Origin: Leptolyngbya sp. BC1307
Lineage (GTDB): Bacteria > Cyanobacteriota > Cyanobacteriia > Phormidesmidales > Phormidesmidaceae
Direction: 5' to 3'
NCBI RefSeq assembly: GCF_002286735.1
Contig: NZ_NRTA01000031.1
Location: forward strand, 1 to 51,194
DNA length: 51,194 nt
The notes beneath the pieces were generated by a model, which worked only from the letters and a program-made list of their open reading frames with translations, was not told the origin of the DNA and made no database searches. This document shows positions 17,971 to 27,814 of this stretch, one piece after another (position 1 is the stretch's first letter; each line of letters opens with the position of its first letter). A program made the translations under genes and the position numbers.

Positions 17971-19134
17971 ATGCAGCTCACCCCCAGACAGCAGAATGTT
18001 CTCCGGGCGACAGTGCGCCACTATGTCAGCACAGCGGAGCCAGTCGGCTCAAAATCTCTGGCCAAAGGCTACAACCTGCGGGTGAGTTCGGCCACCATTC
18101 GCAGCGTCATGAGCGTCTTAGAAGACTCTGGCTTACTCTATCAGCCGCATACGTCAGCTGGGCGGATTCCGTCGGACTCCGGCTACCGGGCCTATGTGAA
18201 TGAGCTGATGACCCCGTCTGAGCCGCTGACCCGGCGCATGGAGACCACGCTCAATCAGCGCATTGGCTGGCAGGGACAGGCAATAGAGGCGCTGCTGCAA
18301 GAATCAGCGCAGATTTTGGCGAGTCTCAGTGGCTATATTGCTCTGGTGACCATGCCTCAGCTAGATGAACCTAAGATCAAGCATTTGCAGCTCGTGCGGG
18401 TCAGCGATCGCCAACTGCTGCTGCTAGTCGTCTTTGACGTTTACAGCAATCACTCGATTTTGCTGCCGCTACCCCGCCAGAGCGATCGGCCCCTCAATGA
18501 AGTGGGCAGCGCCGATAGCGATTCCATCAGTCTGGAAGAAATCGACCGAGAACTTCAGGTGCTCTCAAATTTTCTCACTGAGCAACTGCGGGGAGGTGTA
18601 CTGAACGACGTTGTTTTAGACTGGTCTGATCTCGATCTGGCGTTTCAGCGATATATCAGTGGATTGCAGCAGGGCATGGTCGATCTGGCGCGGCGATCGC
18701 GCGTCAACCCCGCCACCCAAATTCTCGTCAGCGGCCTGGCCGAAGTCCTTGATCAGCCAGAATTTGCCGAGCGCAGCCAGGTCCGCAGCCTCGTTCAGCT
18801 TTTAGAAGACGGTCGCGACCAGCTGTGGCCGCTCATCTCTACCGCCCGACTGGCTGGGGAGACTGATGCTCTAGTAGGCGCAGAAATCTCCAATAATCGG
18901 CGGCTACGTATCTGGATTGGTACCGAAAACCCAGTAGCGCCCATGCAAACTTGCGCCCTAGTGACCTCGCTATATGGCAGTGCGCCTGGCCCCGTCGGTA
19001 GCTTAGGCGTATTAGGGCCAACGCGGATGCTTTATGAGAATGCGGTCGCCGCCGTAGAAGCTGCGGCCAACCATCTGACTGAAGCGGTCTCCAGCACTCT
19101 GCAGCTAGGAGAGCAGCTGACGCCGGAAGGCTAA
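17971..19134 (+). CDS. hrcA: Heat-inducible transcription repressor HrcA
   Basis: HrcA represses groESL and other chaperone genes by binding CIRCE elements. The N-terminal winged helix is clear: LTPRQQNVLRATVRHYVSTA, EPVGSKSLAKGYNLRVSSAT and the conserved HTSAGRIPSDSGYRAYVNEL near residue 60. The central region contains the IAL VTMP type segment seen in HrcA (SLSGYIALVTMPQL). Near the end is GSLGVLGPTRMLYENAVAAVE, the conserved C-terminal motif. The length of 387 is slightly above the usual 340-360. No CIRCE dyad (TTAGCACTC and its complement) was found upstream, so autoregulation through CIRCE is not supported. An unusual dyad lies in its leader. Confidence 0.96.
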   Translation: MQLTPRQQNVLRATVRHYVSTAEPVGSKSLAKGYNLRVSSATIRSVMSVLEDSGLLYQPHTSAGRIPSDSGYRAYVNELMTPSEPLTRRMETTLNQRIGWQGQAIEALLQESAQILASLSGYIALVTMPQLDEPKIKHLQLVRVSDRQLLLLVVFDVYSNHSILLPLPRQSDRPLNEVGSADSDSISLEEIDRELQVLSNFLTEQLRGGVLNDVVLDWSDLDLAFQRYISGLQQGMVDLARRSRVNPATQILVSGLAEVLDQPEFAERSQVRSLVQLLEDGRDQLWPLISTARLAGETDALVGAEISNNRRLRIWIGTENPVAPMQTCALVTSLYGSAPGPVGSLGVLGPTRMLYENAVAAVEAAANHLTEAVSSTLQLGEQLTPEG

Positions 19135-19150
19135 GGAATTAGAAGCAATA

Positions 19151-19198
19151 CTGCTAGCAGATGGGGCTGCTAGCAGATGGGGCCGCTAGCAGATGGGG
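19151..19198. repeat. Three tandem copies of a 16-bp unit
   Basis: CTGCTAGCAGATGGGG occurs at 19151-19166 and 19167-19182, and with one change (second base T to C) at 19183-19198. Each complete unit starts with the palindrome CTGCTAGCAG. The array fills the space between the convergent 3' ends of hrcA and the rhomboid gene. Confidence 0.9.
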
Positions 19199-19203
19199 CG
19201 AGT

Positions 19204-19818
19204 CTAAAAATCTTTGGGCTGTGGCTGACGACGAGGCTTGGCCAATAGGCGCGCCGCAAGTATGCCGCCTAAAAAGCCAAACAGATGACCTTCCCATGAA
19301 ATGTTGGGCTGGTTGGGCAACAGGCCCCAGATGATGCCGCCATAGAGAAAAGTCACTAAAACTGAAAAGGCGATCGCCACCGCGCTGCGCTCAAAATAGC
19401 CTCGCAGCAGCAAAAAGCCAAAGTAGCCAAAGATAACGCCGCTAGCCCCAATATGGTATGAACCTGGCGCGCCAATCAGCCAGGTGCCCAAACCACTGCA
19501 TAGCGCTGCAATCGCGCTGACAACTAGCCAGTCGCCGGTCTCGCGCAGCATAATCAGCCAGCCCAGACTTACCAGCGGCACGGTATTGGCCAGTAGGTGG
19601 GCAAAGTTGCCATGCAGAAAAGGAGCCCACAAAATGCCCCACAGACCGGAGAGCGATCGCGGTCGAATGCCCAACCGGTATAGGTTGCCGCGAAACACCA
19701 CCTGATCGACAATTTCAATCGCCCATAGCAAAGCGACTAGCCCGAGCAGCGTCGTTATTTGTAGCTTAAATTCGCCCGTCATAGAGCGCTTAGATTCTAC
19801 AGAGCGATTGGGTTCCAT
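19204..19818 (-). CDS. Rhomboid family intramembrane serine protease
   Basis: The 204-residue protein has about six hydrophobic segments. The catalytic serine lies in HIGASGVIFGYFGF (GxSG, near residue 128) and the catalytic histidine in WEGHLFGFLGG near residue 180. HGNFAHLLANTVPL near residue 70 is the conserved loop-2 segment. The substrate is unknown. The first 18 or so residues are hydrophilic; an alternative start at the second Met (MTGEF) would shorten it by 12 residues. The gene converges with hrcA across a 16-bp tandem repeat and follows hemH on the same strand by 116 bases. Confidence 0.93.
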   Translation of the reverse strand: MEPNRSVESKRSMTGEFKLQITTLLGLVALLWAIEIVDQVVFRGNLYRLGIRPRSLSGLWGILWAPFLHGNFAHLLANTVPLVSLGWLIMLRETGDWLVVSAIAALCSGLGTWLIGAPGSYHIGASGVIFGYFGFLLLRGYFERSAVAIAFSVLVTFLYGGIIWGLLPNQPNISWEGHLFGFLGGILAARLLAKPRRQPQPKDF

Positions 19819-19934
19819 CAGAACTCTCCTTTCAATGAGCTAGCTCAGCAAAGCCGCGATCACAATTGTTTAAAGCAGTCTTCGTACAGACACACCCATT
19901 CGGTCTACGATTCCAGGCAACCCTACAGAAAGCG

Positions 19935-21098
19935 CTACAGCAATCCGATCAGATGTAGCGGGCCATGACCGGTCACAATTTCTGCCAGCAATGCTAAAAA
20001 GCCCAGCATCGCCAAGCGACCGTTCCACACTTCTGCCACTGGCGTCATTCCCCAAGCAGACTTGTCTTGAGGATAGATCTTGACTTTCTTTTGAGGCTTT
20101 TCCAGGTCGGAAAAATGGACGGGTTTAGCGATCGCTGCCTCTTCTACCATCTCTGCGAGATCGGTAATAAAGCCACTGTACGTATTGAGCGCTGGCACCC
20201 GGTAAAAATGCTCAATGCCCGCTTCTTCAGCCACTTCTCGATATTCAATATCGATTTCTTGTAGCGTCTCAATATGTTCAGAAACAAAGCTGATAGGTAC
20301 GACCATCAGCTCATCAACGCCCGCTTCTGCCAGTGATTTGATGGCATCTTCGGTGTAGGGCTGCAGCCACTCAATTGGCCCTACCCGGCTCTGATAGGCC
20401 AGCGTATAGTCATTAGGCCGTCCCAAAGCCTGCATAATCAGGTCAGTGCAGTGCTCAATCTCCCTTTGGTAGGGGTCGCCAAACTCTTCGACATAGCTGA
20501 CGGGCACCCCGTGAGCGCTAAAGAAAATATGAGCGCTATCCGGGTTAGGAAGTTTATCTAGTTCAGTACGAATCAGATCAGCCATGGCATTGACATAGCC
20601 AGGCCGGGCATACCACGAAGGGATTAGGGTGTACTCAATCGAGGCCAGCTTCGGATCGTCTTGCCAGAGCTGCTCTAGCAGGCGAAAGCTCGATCCGCTG
20701 GTGCTGATAGAATACTGCGGGTATAGCGGCAGCACCACCAGCTTGTCGATACTGTCGCGCTTAATTTGGGCGATCGCCTCTTCGGTAAACGGATGCCAGT
20801 AGCGCATACCGATATAGACTTCAGCGTCGTGACCCTTCTCCTCTAAAGCAACCTTGAGAGCCTCGCCTTGCTCTTCAGTAATGCGGCGCAGCGGGGAGCC
20901 ACCGCCGATTTGCTGATAGTTTTCCCGCGAAGTGGCGGCCCGGCGACTAGAGATAAACCAGGCTAAGGGTTTTTGCAGCCAGGGAAACGGAATACGAATA
21001 ATCTCAGGGTCTGAAAACAGATTAAACAGGAAGGGACGAACGTCCCCCGGCTTTTCTGGCCCGCCCAAATTCAGCAGTAAAACTCCCACACGGCTCAT
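19935..21098 (-). CDS. hemH: Ferrochelatase with C-terminal chlorophyll-binding helix
   Basis: HemH inserts ferrous iron into protoporphyrin IX, the last step of haem synthesis. The 387-residue protein starts with [26 protein letters not shown] and has the catalytic histidine in [20 protein letters not shown] near residue 190 and [17 protein letters not shown] near 275. Beyond the catalytic domain, a linker with [11 protein letters not shown] leads to [17 protein letters not shown], a chlorophyll a/b-binding (LHC-type) motif with the E/N-x-x-R signature. This fused helix is known in cyanobacterial and plastid ferrochelatases and links haem to chlorophyll metabolism at the thylakoid. A 95-128 bp gap separates it from the divergent recombinase. 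Confidence 0.97.
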   Translation of the reverse strand: MSRVGVLLLNLGGPEKPGDVRPFLFNLFSDPEIIRIPFPWLQKPLAWFISSRRAATSRENYQQIGGGSPLRRITEEQGEALKVALEEKGHDAEVYIGMRYWHPFTEEAIAQIKRDSIDKLVVLPLYPQYSISTSGSSFRLLEQLWQDDPKLASIEYTLIPSWYARPGYVNAMADLIRTELDKLPNPDSAHIFFSAHGVPVSYVEEFGDPYQREIEHCTDLIMQALGRPNDYTLAYQSRVGPIEWLQPYTEDAIKSLAEAGVDELMVVPISFVSEHIETLQEIDIEYREVAEEAGIEHFYRVPALNTYSGFITDLAEMVEEAAIAKPVHFSDLEKPQKKVKIYPQDKSAWGMTPVAEVWNGRLAMLGFLALLAEIVTGHGPLHLIGLL

Positions 21099-21226
21099 AA
21101 TGAATCGCGTACCTTTATGTTTAACGTTTTAATCATCTTTGCTTATCGTAACAACTAACGCTAAGCCTGAATCATTTCCTTTAGTGGAAATAATTGAAGT
21201 ATCGCGTTGGTTCCCACTTTTGGCAT

Positions 21227-22378
21227 ATGACAATTCATCCTTTCGATGTCCAAATCAGCACGGCTAACCAGCGGTTAAAAGCCGCTCAGATGGGTTTAAA
21301 GATTGACAGACGCGGCGAAAAGCTGAGCCTGCGTGGAACCTTTCCGCCTCGTCCGGGTAGTCCTAAGCTGCGCGCCTATCAGCAGCGGATTCCTTTGGGT
21401 TTGCCTGCTACTAAGGCCGGACTCAAGCAGATTGAAAAAGCCGCCAAGGTGATTGCTGCCCAGCTGATCGAAAATACCTTTGACTGGCAGGACTATTTGG
21501 GGCCAGTTGCTGGTCTTAGGCGAGCCGGGGCCGATTTGTCAGCGCAGATCGCAGCCTTCGAGACTTATTTCTTTGATCTGCGCCAGGGTACCAGTCAGCC
21601 CGCTTCGGTGCGAACCACCTGGGAAAAAGCCTACGTGCCGTATTTGAGGAAATTGCAGGCGATCGCCACCCAGCACCCCAGCTTCTCCCTGCCCGAAGCC
21701 ATCTACGCCACCGTGCAAAGCACAAGTGCCAACTCTCGCAGCCGCCAGGTCTGCTGCACGGCCCTAGACGCGCTTGCCACCTTTCTCAATACGCCCCTAC
21801 CCACACCGCTCAAGTCCTTTTGGGGCAATTACGGCAACAGCAAGACTCAAGTTCGCCATCTGCCCACCGACGAAGAAATCCTCAGCGCCTACGAACGCAT
21901 TCCCAACCCCACCTGGAAATTTGTCTACGGCATCATGGCCACCTACGGCCTGCGCAACCACGAGGTATTTTTCTGCGACTATACCCTACTGGCTAGCGGC
22001 GATGAGGAAGCCGCTATCGAAGTCTTAGCGCACACTAAAACCGGCCAGCACGACGTTTGGCCTTTTTATCCAGAGTGGATAGACGCCTTTAACCTGCGCC
22101 AGGTTACCCTTCCCAAAATCAACACCGACTTGAATATCACCACTTTGCAGCGAGTGGGTCAAACCGTTTCCAAGCAGTTTGAGCGCTACGACGTGCCTTT
22201 CAATCCTTACGATCTCCGTCATGCCTGGGCTGTCCGCACCGTCCACATGGGTCTGCCTGACACCGTCTCTGCCCGCATGATGGGCCACTCAGTCGCCATC
22301 CACAACCGCACTTACCATCGCTGGATCACTCGCCGCGACCAGAGCGCCGCTGTAAAAGCGGCCTTGAGGAATAACTAA
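21227..22378 (+). CDS. Orphan tyrosine recombinase/integrase family protein
   Basis: The C-terminal half has the tyrosine recombinase pattern: Arg in TYGLRNHEVF, DLRHAWAVRTVHMGLP with the H-x-x-[HRW]-like box, MMGHS, and the presumed nucleophile Tyr363 in RTYHRW. The N-terminal half (about 1-180) contains an Arg/Lys-rich region and helical core-binding-like segments. ATG 21227 gives 383 residues; a TTG at 21194 is also in frame. No tRNA, attachment repeats or phage genes are adjacent, and the gene contains a GCGATCGCC element, so it looks long resident. It lies between hemH and fabG. Its natural DNA site is unknown. Confidence 0.85.
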   Translation: MTIHPFDVQISTANQRLKAAQMGLKIDRRGEKLSLRGTFPPRPGSPKLRAYQQRIPLGLPATKAGLKQIEKAAKVIAAQLIENTFDWQDYLGPVAGLRRAGADLSAQIAAFETYFFDLRQGTSQPASVRTTWEKAYVPYLRKLQAIATQHPSFSLPEAIYATVQSTSANSRSRQVCCTALDALATFLNTPLPTPLKSFWGNYGNSKTQVRHLPTDEEILSAYERIPNPTWKFVYGIMATYGLRNHEVFFCDYTLLASGDEEAAIEVLAHTKTGQHDVWPFYPEWIDAFNLRQVTLPKINTDLNITTLQRVGQTVSKQFERYDVPFNPYDLRHAWAVRTVHMGLPDTVSARMMGHSVAIHNRTYHRWITRRDQSAAVKAALRNN

Positions 22379-22422
22379 GCGCTAGACGACGTAGCCTTCA
22401 TTTAGTCTGATGTTTTCCCGTG

Positions 22423-23199
<777 letters not shown>

Positions 23200-23371
23200 T
23201 CACTGTAATATTTCGCGAGGTGCGGAGCAATCTATCGCTACAGCTCAAAAGAAACCTTAGAAAAGCTCCTAAATCCCTAAAGAACTCTAAATTATTGGCG
23301 CGTAACCTACACACAATCCAGATCAGCCCATTAGCATAAGGAAGTTATTTCCCTCTCCAACTCGCACGCCC

Positions 23372-23695
23372 ATGGCAGTCAAACAGCAGTTCAATAGCTT
23401 CGATGAGATGATCAGTGGTTCCGATCAGCCGCTGCTGGTCGATTTTTATGCCGATTGGTGCGGCCCCTGCCAGATGATGGCAAAAATTTTGGTTCAGGTG
23501 GGCGCTGAGATGAAGGGCGAAGTCAAAGTCGTCAAAATCGACACTGAGAAGTACCCTGCGATCGCTTCCCAACACCAGATTCATGCGCTGCCGACGCTCG
23601 TTCTCTTTAAGCAGGGGCAGCCAGTTGACCGGATTGAAGGCGTTCTCACAGCTGATCAGCTTGTGGCGCGGGTTCGAGGGGTGCTGGGCGAGTAG
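23372..23695 (+). CDS. trxA: Thioredoxin (m-type)
   Basis: The 107-residue protein is a single thioredoxin domain with active site Cys30 and Cys33 in DWCGPCQMM. The cis-proline segment is HALPTLVLFKQGQ near residue 73. It has no signal peptide and acts as a cytosolic disulfide reductase, fed in cyanobacteria by ferredoxin-thioredoxin reductase or NADPH-thioredoxin reductase. The sequence VDFYADWCGPCQMM and the full-length match the m/x/y group; the exact type cannot be fixed by eye. The folK start follows 16 bases after its stop, suggesting co-transcription. Confidence 0.95.
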   Translation: MAVKQQFNSFDEMISGSDQPLLVDFYADWCGPCQMMAKILVQVGAEMKGEVKVVKIDTEKYPAIASQHQIHALPTLVLFKQGQPVDRIEGVLTADQLVARVRGVLGE

Positions 23696-23711
23696 GCTCA
23701 GGCAAGGATGC

Positions 23712-24263
23712 ATGACCGCACTGTCAGATAGCAGCGAACTTAGGCGGGTAGGCCGTCCGGTGCGGGCGGCGATCGCCCTCGGCGGCAATTTGGGCAATTC
23801 TCAGCAAATCTTGCCAGCGGCGGTGCAGGCGATTGACCAGGAATTGGGGATCACGGTGGTCGCGCGATCGCCCCTCTACAAAACCGCGCCGGTTGGCCCG
23901 CCCCAGCCTGACTATCTCAATGCTTGTGTGCTGGTAGAGACCGTGTTGACAGCGCGATCGCTTTTGTCCCGGTTGCTCGCGATTGAAACCCAGTTTGGTC
24001 GCATTCGTCAGGAAAGGTGGGGAGCGCGATCGCTCGATTTAGATTTGCTGCTGTTTGGCGACCAGATTATTGACCTACCTGGTCTCACAGTGCCCCACCC
24101 CCGGCTGCACGAACGGCCCTTCGTGCTGGTACCGCTGGCAGATATTGCGTCCGCTTGGCCTCACCCCATTTTTGGTAAAACCATTGCGCAGCTACTGGAG
24201 CAGTTACCTATCGCTGGGGTAAAGTCGTCTGTAGAAGCGATCGCTAGCCCTCAATCTCCTTAA
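23712..24263 (+). CDS. folK: 2-amino-4-hydroxy-6-hydroxymethyldihydropteridine pyrophosphokinase (HPPK)
   Basis: FolK transfers pyrophosphate from ATP to 6-hydroxymethyl-dihydropterin in folate synthesis. The start at ATG 23712 gives 183 residues; longer frames run back inside the thioredoxin gene and are not used. Diagnostic segments: AIALGGNLGNSQQ near residue 20, SPLYKTAPVGPPQPDYLNAC near 55, IETQFGRIRQERWGARSLDL with the two metal-binding Asp residues in DLDLLLFG near 110, and PHPRLHERPFVLVPLADIA near 130. It sits between the thioredoxin and NUDIX genes in a close run of three plus-strand genes. Confidence 0.95.
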   Translation: MTALSDSSELRRVGRPVRAAIALGGNLGNSQQILPAAVQAIDQELGITVVARSPLYKTAPVGPPQPDYLNACVLVETVLTARSLLSRLLAIETQFGRIRQERWGARSLDLDLLLFGDQIIDLPGLTVPHPRLHERPFVLVPLADIASAWPHPIFGKTIAQLLEQLPIAGVKSSVEAIASPQSP

Positions 24264-24268
24264 CGCTT

Positions 24269-24814
24269 ATGGCAGCCGGACAAGAACCGCCGCAGTTAAT
24301 CAAACACCGCCTATTCTACGAAGGGCGCAAATTTAACTTTGAGGTGTCGCGCTTCCGGCTGCCCAATAGGTCCGTTGGCGACTATGAATGTATTCGCCAT
24401 CCCGGCGGATCAATGGCCGTACCGGTGACTGCTGAGGGGCAGTTTGTGCTGGTGCGTCAATATCGGTTTGCCATGCAGGGCCGCCTGCTGGAGTTCCCAG
24501 CAGGCACAGTCGAAAAGGGAGAAAATCCACTGGGCACGATTCAGCGCGAAATCCAGGAAGAGACGGGCTACCGGGCACATACCTGGAAAACACTGGGCAA
24601 GTTCCCAAATGCACCGGGCTATTCTGACGAAATTATCTACGCTTATCTGGCCACCGATTTAGAGAAACTGACCGAGGCGCTGGCATTAGATGAGGACGAA
24701 GACCTCGAAGTGTTGCTCATGAGCGCTGATGAATTAGAAAAGGCGATTTTGACGGGCGTCGCGATTGATGCAAAATCCATCGCAGCGTTTTATATGGCCA
24801 AAGCCTACCTGTAA
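24269..24814 (+). CDS. NUDIX hydrolase (ADP-ribose pyrophosphatase-like)
   Basis: The 181-residue protein has the Nudix box at residues 79-101: GTVEKGENPLGTIQREIQEE followed by TGY, with all metal-binding glutamates present. The upstream VLVRQYRFAMQGRLLEFPAG and downstream FPNAPGYSDEIIYAYLA match the ADP-ribose/ADP-sugar pyrophosphatase branch, which hydrolyses ADP-ribose to AMP and ribose 5-phosphate. The substrate is not proven by sequence. It starts 5 bases after the folK stop, so it is probably translated from the same message. Confidence 0.92.
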   Translation: MAAGQEPPQLIKHRLFYEGRKFNFEVSRFRLPNRSVGDYECIRHPGGSMAVPVTAEGQFVLVRQYRFAMQGRLLEFPAGTVEKGENPLGTIQREIQEETGYRAHTWKTLGKFPNAPGYSDEIIYAYLATDLEKLTEALALDEDEDLEVLLMSADELEKAILTGVAIDAKSIAAFYMAKAYL

Positions 24815-24907
24815 GGCGATAATGCCTATGACCGATGGTCGCCCTTACTAAGCTCGCTATACTATGGCCCGTGATCTTCTAGAAACTGTTTTTGGGAATG
24901 GGGGACT

Positions 24908-26371
24908 ATGGCTGCTGAGCTAGTGCTGTTTTGGCATCGTCGGGATTTGCGAATTCGAGACAATTTGGGCTTGGCGGCGGCACGCGATCGCACCCCCAAA
25001 ATTATCGGCGTCTTCTGCCTCGATCCCGGCATTTTAGATGGCGACGACATTGCCCCAGCCCGCGTTACTTACCTGATCGGATCCCTGGCTGAACTGCAAG
25101 AGAGCTACAAGTCTGCCGGTAGCGAACTGCTGATTCTGAAAGGTAAGCCAGAAGAAGCCATCCCCCCATTAGCCAGTGCCCTGGGAGCCGTTGCCGTTTA
25201 CTGGAACCGCGATGTAGAACCCTATTCGCGTCAGCGCGACACCACCGTTGCCAAAGCGCTAAAAGACAACGGCATCGAGATGCATACAAAGTTCTGGGAT
25301 CAGCTTCTGCACGACCCAGACAGCATCAAAACCGGCAGTGGCGATCCCTACAAGGTGTACACACCCTTTTGGCGGAACTGGATTAAGCACGATAAACCCA
25401 ACCCGATCAAGGCACTCTCTAATGTGACCGGACTGAGCCCTCAAGAAAAAGCCACGGCTAATGATGCCGGAAATATTGAGCTGCCAACGGCTAAAGATTT
25501 GGGCTATGAGTGGGATCATGAGCTTTTGCTGGCACCAGGGGAAGCAGCGGCGCTAGCTCAGTTGGAGAAATTTTGTGATGACCAGCGGGCGTTGACGGAG
25601 TCTCTCCAAGGGAGAATCGCCGAATACGACGAACAGCGCAATTTCCCCGCCATCCCCGGCACCTCAACCCTCAGCGCCGCGCTCAAATTTGGCACCATCG
25701 GTATTCGCACCGTCTGGCAAGCTGCCGATGAAGCTTACAGCCGTGCCCGCAGCGACGAAACCCACGAAAATATTCGCACCTGGCAACAAGAACTCGCCTG
25801 GCGCGAATTCTATCAGGGTGTCATGTACTTTTTCCCAAGACTCGCCGAAGGCCCGTACCGAGATCCGCTTAAAGACTTTCCCTGGGACAATGACCAAGAT
25901 CATTTTCAAGCCTGGTGCGAAGGTAGAACCGGTTATCCCATCGTCGATGCTGCCATGCGCCAGCTCAACAGCCTCGGCTGGATGCACAACCGCTGCCGGA
26001 TGATCGTCGCTAGCTTCCTCACCAAAGATCTGATCATCGACTGGCGCTGGGGCGAAAAATACTTCATGCAAAAGCTGTATGACGGCGATCTTTCTGCTAA
26101 TAACGGCGGCTGGCAGTGGAGCGCCTCTAGCGGTATGGATCCCAAGCCACTCCGAATCTTTAATCCTGCGAGTCAGGCCAAAAAGTACGATCCAGACGCT
26201 GAATACATCCGCGAATGGATCCCCGAAATTCGCCACCTCGACACTGGCGTGTTAATCACTGGCGACATTCCCGAGGCGGAACTAGAAGGCACTGACTACC
26301 CAATGCCGATTGTGAACCACAAGCGACAGCAGGCTGAATTTAAGGAGCGCTACAAAGCACAAAAGAGTTAG
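24908..26371 (+). CDS. phr: Deoxyribodipyrimidine photolyase (class I CPD photolyase)
   Basis: The enzyme uses blue light to split cyclobutane pyrimidine dimers, with FADH- as catalyst and an antenna cofactor. The 487-residue protein begins VLFWHRRDLRIRDNLGLAAA (antenna-domain start). The FAD-binding half includes GTSTLSAALKFGTIGIRTVW, WQQELAWREFYQGVMYFFP, GYPIVDAAMRQLNSLGWMHN and NRCRMIVASFLTKDL. WRWGEKYFMQKLYDGDLSAN and NGGWQWSASSGMDPKPLRIF are the most conserved photolyase stretches, and the Trp residues of the electron chain are present. It resembles the cyanobacterial 8-HDF type. A GGGAATGGGGGACT purine run precedes the ATG. Convergent with the next gene, leaving nine bases. Confidence 0.96.
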   Translation: MAAELVLFWHRRDLRIRDNLGLAAARDRTPKIIGVFCLDPGILDGDDIAPARVTYLIGSLAELQESYKSAGSELLILKGKPEEAIPPLASALGAVAVYWNRDVEPYSRQRDTTVAKALKDNGIEMHTKFWDQLLHDPDSIKTGSGDPYKVYTPFWRNWIKHDKPNPIKALSNVTGLSPQEKATANDAGNIELPTAKDLGYEWDHELLLAPGEAAALAQLEKFCDDQRALTESLQGRIAEYDEQRNFPAIPGTSTLSAALKFGTIGIRTVWQAADEAYSRARSDETHENIRTWQQELAWREFYQGVMYFFPRLAEGPYRDPLKDFPWDNDQDHFQAWCEGRTGYPIVDAAMRQLNSLGWMHNRCRMIVASFLTKDLIIDWRWGEKYFMQKLYDGDLSANNGGWQWSASSGMDPKPLRIFNPASQAKKYDPDAEYIREWIPEIRHLDTGVLITGDIPEAELEGTDYPMPIVNHKRQQAEFKERYKAQKS

Positions 26372-26380
26372 CTCTTTGCC

Positions 26381-27814
26381 TCACGCGCCAAAGCCCGACT
26401 TTTTCTTGGCTTTTTTCTTAGCGGTGCTTTTACTCACGGTTTGCAGTGCCGATTGAAAAAGGTTGTGCAAATGTAGGGGGACGCTAGCGGATTCGGGAAT
26501 CTGAGGGGTGAGCAGCTTGCCGTAGCGGGCGATCGCTCCATCTAGATCTTGCTCAATATCAAAGTCAGGGTTGCCCAATATTCGGCGCAGTGATGCCTCT
26601 AGCGGCTTGCCATGTTCTTTTGCGAGGTGATACCAGACCGGCGCGATCGCCTGCTCATTTTCCAAATGCTTGATGACTAAGCGATCTAGCTTGGCCGTTT
26701 CTTCAGCTTCTGCTTGTTCGCCTGCCGCACCTGATCGGGCCAGCAATTCTTTCAGGCGGCTATAGTCTGTCAAAAACGTCTGGCCCCACCGAGGATGAGC
26801 AAACACGGTTACAGATTCTGCATGGCGCAGCTCATCGGGCAGGTCTACTTTGGGCATGACCATTTTGAGCGATCGCCCACTTTCCAGCAGACGCTTGGCC
26901 ACCTTGCTCTCCTCGCCCAGCGCCGTCATAGCCTCTTCTATTTCTTCTGCCGATAGCCCAGAGTCTTCCGCCAGCGTTTGCAGTGACTTTGAGCTATCCA
27001 GCCCAGCTTGCGCAAACTGGCTTTCGGTAGCCTGTTCTTGATAGACCTTTAGCTTTTGGTTCAGCTCGCGCCCAGGCATCGTCAGCTTCTCTGCCCCAAA
27101 AAAGGCCACAAAGTCTTCGTGCTGCTGCTTCACCGAGTCCCAAGCTGCTTCTTTCAGCTCAGGGGCGTCGCCATAGAGATATTGCGGAAACCACTGCTTA
27201 AAGTTGCCAATCGCTACGGCCAGCTTAGGTTCACCTAGCTTTCCTAACAGCGTCAGCGGTCCTGAAAAAGTCCATGCTCTATCGGTAACTGGCAGCAGTC
27301 TAGCAATGACAATTTCCCCTGGGCTCAGCCTGGAGAGTACCGTCGGAGCCTGGAATTGATTTGGCGTAACGCTGTAGAGTTTTTCTGTTAGCCAGTTCAT
27401 CAGCACATAGCGTTCCGGCTTGGCGCTACATACGGCAAATAGTCCGCTAAAGCCTTTTTTCCATTGCTTCAACCAGTTCTGGGATGCGGCTGACAGCTCG
27501 CGATCTGACTGAATAAACAGATCGATGACGGACTGATCGGCTACTTGCCCTTCAGTCAAAAACATATCAACCGCCAGATCTGTGCGGCTAATGCCTGACA
27601 AACTCGGCTTGGCCCACCGGCTCAGCTGCTGAGCACTGAAGGCTTCTAGGGCGATCGCTACCTCATCTTCAGCCTCTAACACAAAGTCAAACAGCTTCTG
27701 CTTTAAAGCCATCTGCTGCTGAACTTGCTGATCTAAATCTGCACCGCTCAAAGGCTCTTTATTTACTTTGCTGGTTTTGACTGTGACGGATTTATTCGCC
27801 TGTTTATCCACCAT
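26381..27814 (-). CDS. Large cyanobacterial-type protein of unknown function (477 aa)
   Basis: The protein is soluble, without signal peptide or membrane helix. It starts with a basic, polar 25-residue stretch, then long helical segments (QQMALKQKLFDFVLEAEDEV). Short conserved-looking stretches are FAVCSAKPERYVLMNWLTEK near residue 130 and RWGQTFLTDYSRLKELL near 345. The centre contains a polar region with an SAEEIEEAMTALGEESK helix. The end is a Lys-rich tail (KSTAKKKAKKKSGFGA) that could bind nucleic acid or membranes. It is almost end to end with phr on the opposite strand. I do not recognise a domain; length and composition argue for a genuine gene. Confidence 0.8.
   Translation of the reverse strand: MVDKQANKSVTVKTSKVNKEPLSGADLDQQVQQQMALKQKLFDFVLEAEDEVAIALEAFSAQQLSRWAKPSLSGISRTDLAVDMFLTEGQVADQSVIDLFIQSDRELSAASQNWLKQWKKGFSGLFAVCSAKPERYVLMNWLTEKLYSVTPNQFQAPTVLSRLSPGEIVIARLLPVTDRAWTFSGPLTLLGKLGEPKLAVAIGNFKQWFPQYLYGDAPELKEAAWDSVKQQHEDFVAFFGAEKLTMPGRELNQKLKVYQEQATESQFAQAGLDSSKSLQTLAEDSGLSAEEIEEAMTALGEESKVAKRLLESGRSLKMVMPKVDLPDELRHAESVTVFAHPRWGQTFLTDYSRLKELLARSGAAGEQAEAEETAKLDRLVIKHLENEQAIAPVWYHLAKEHGKPLEASLRRILGNPDFDIEQDLDGAIARYGKLLTPQIPESASVPLHLHNLFQSALQTVSKSTAKKKAKKKSGFGA

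Noticed and set aside
19870-20055. Minus-strand frame overlapping the hemH end
   Set aside because: Out-of-frame shadow of the chlorophyll-binding tail of HemH.
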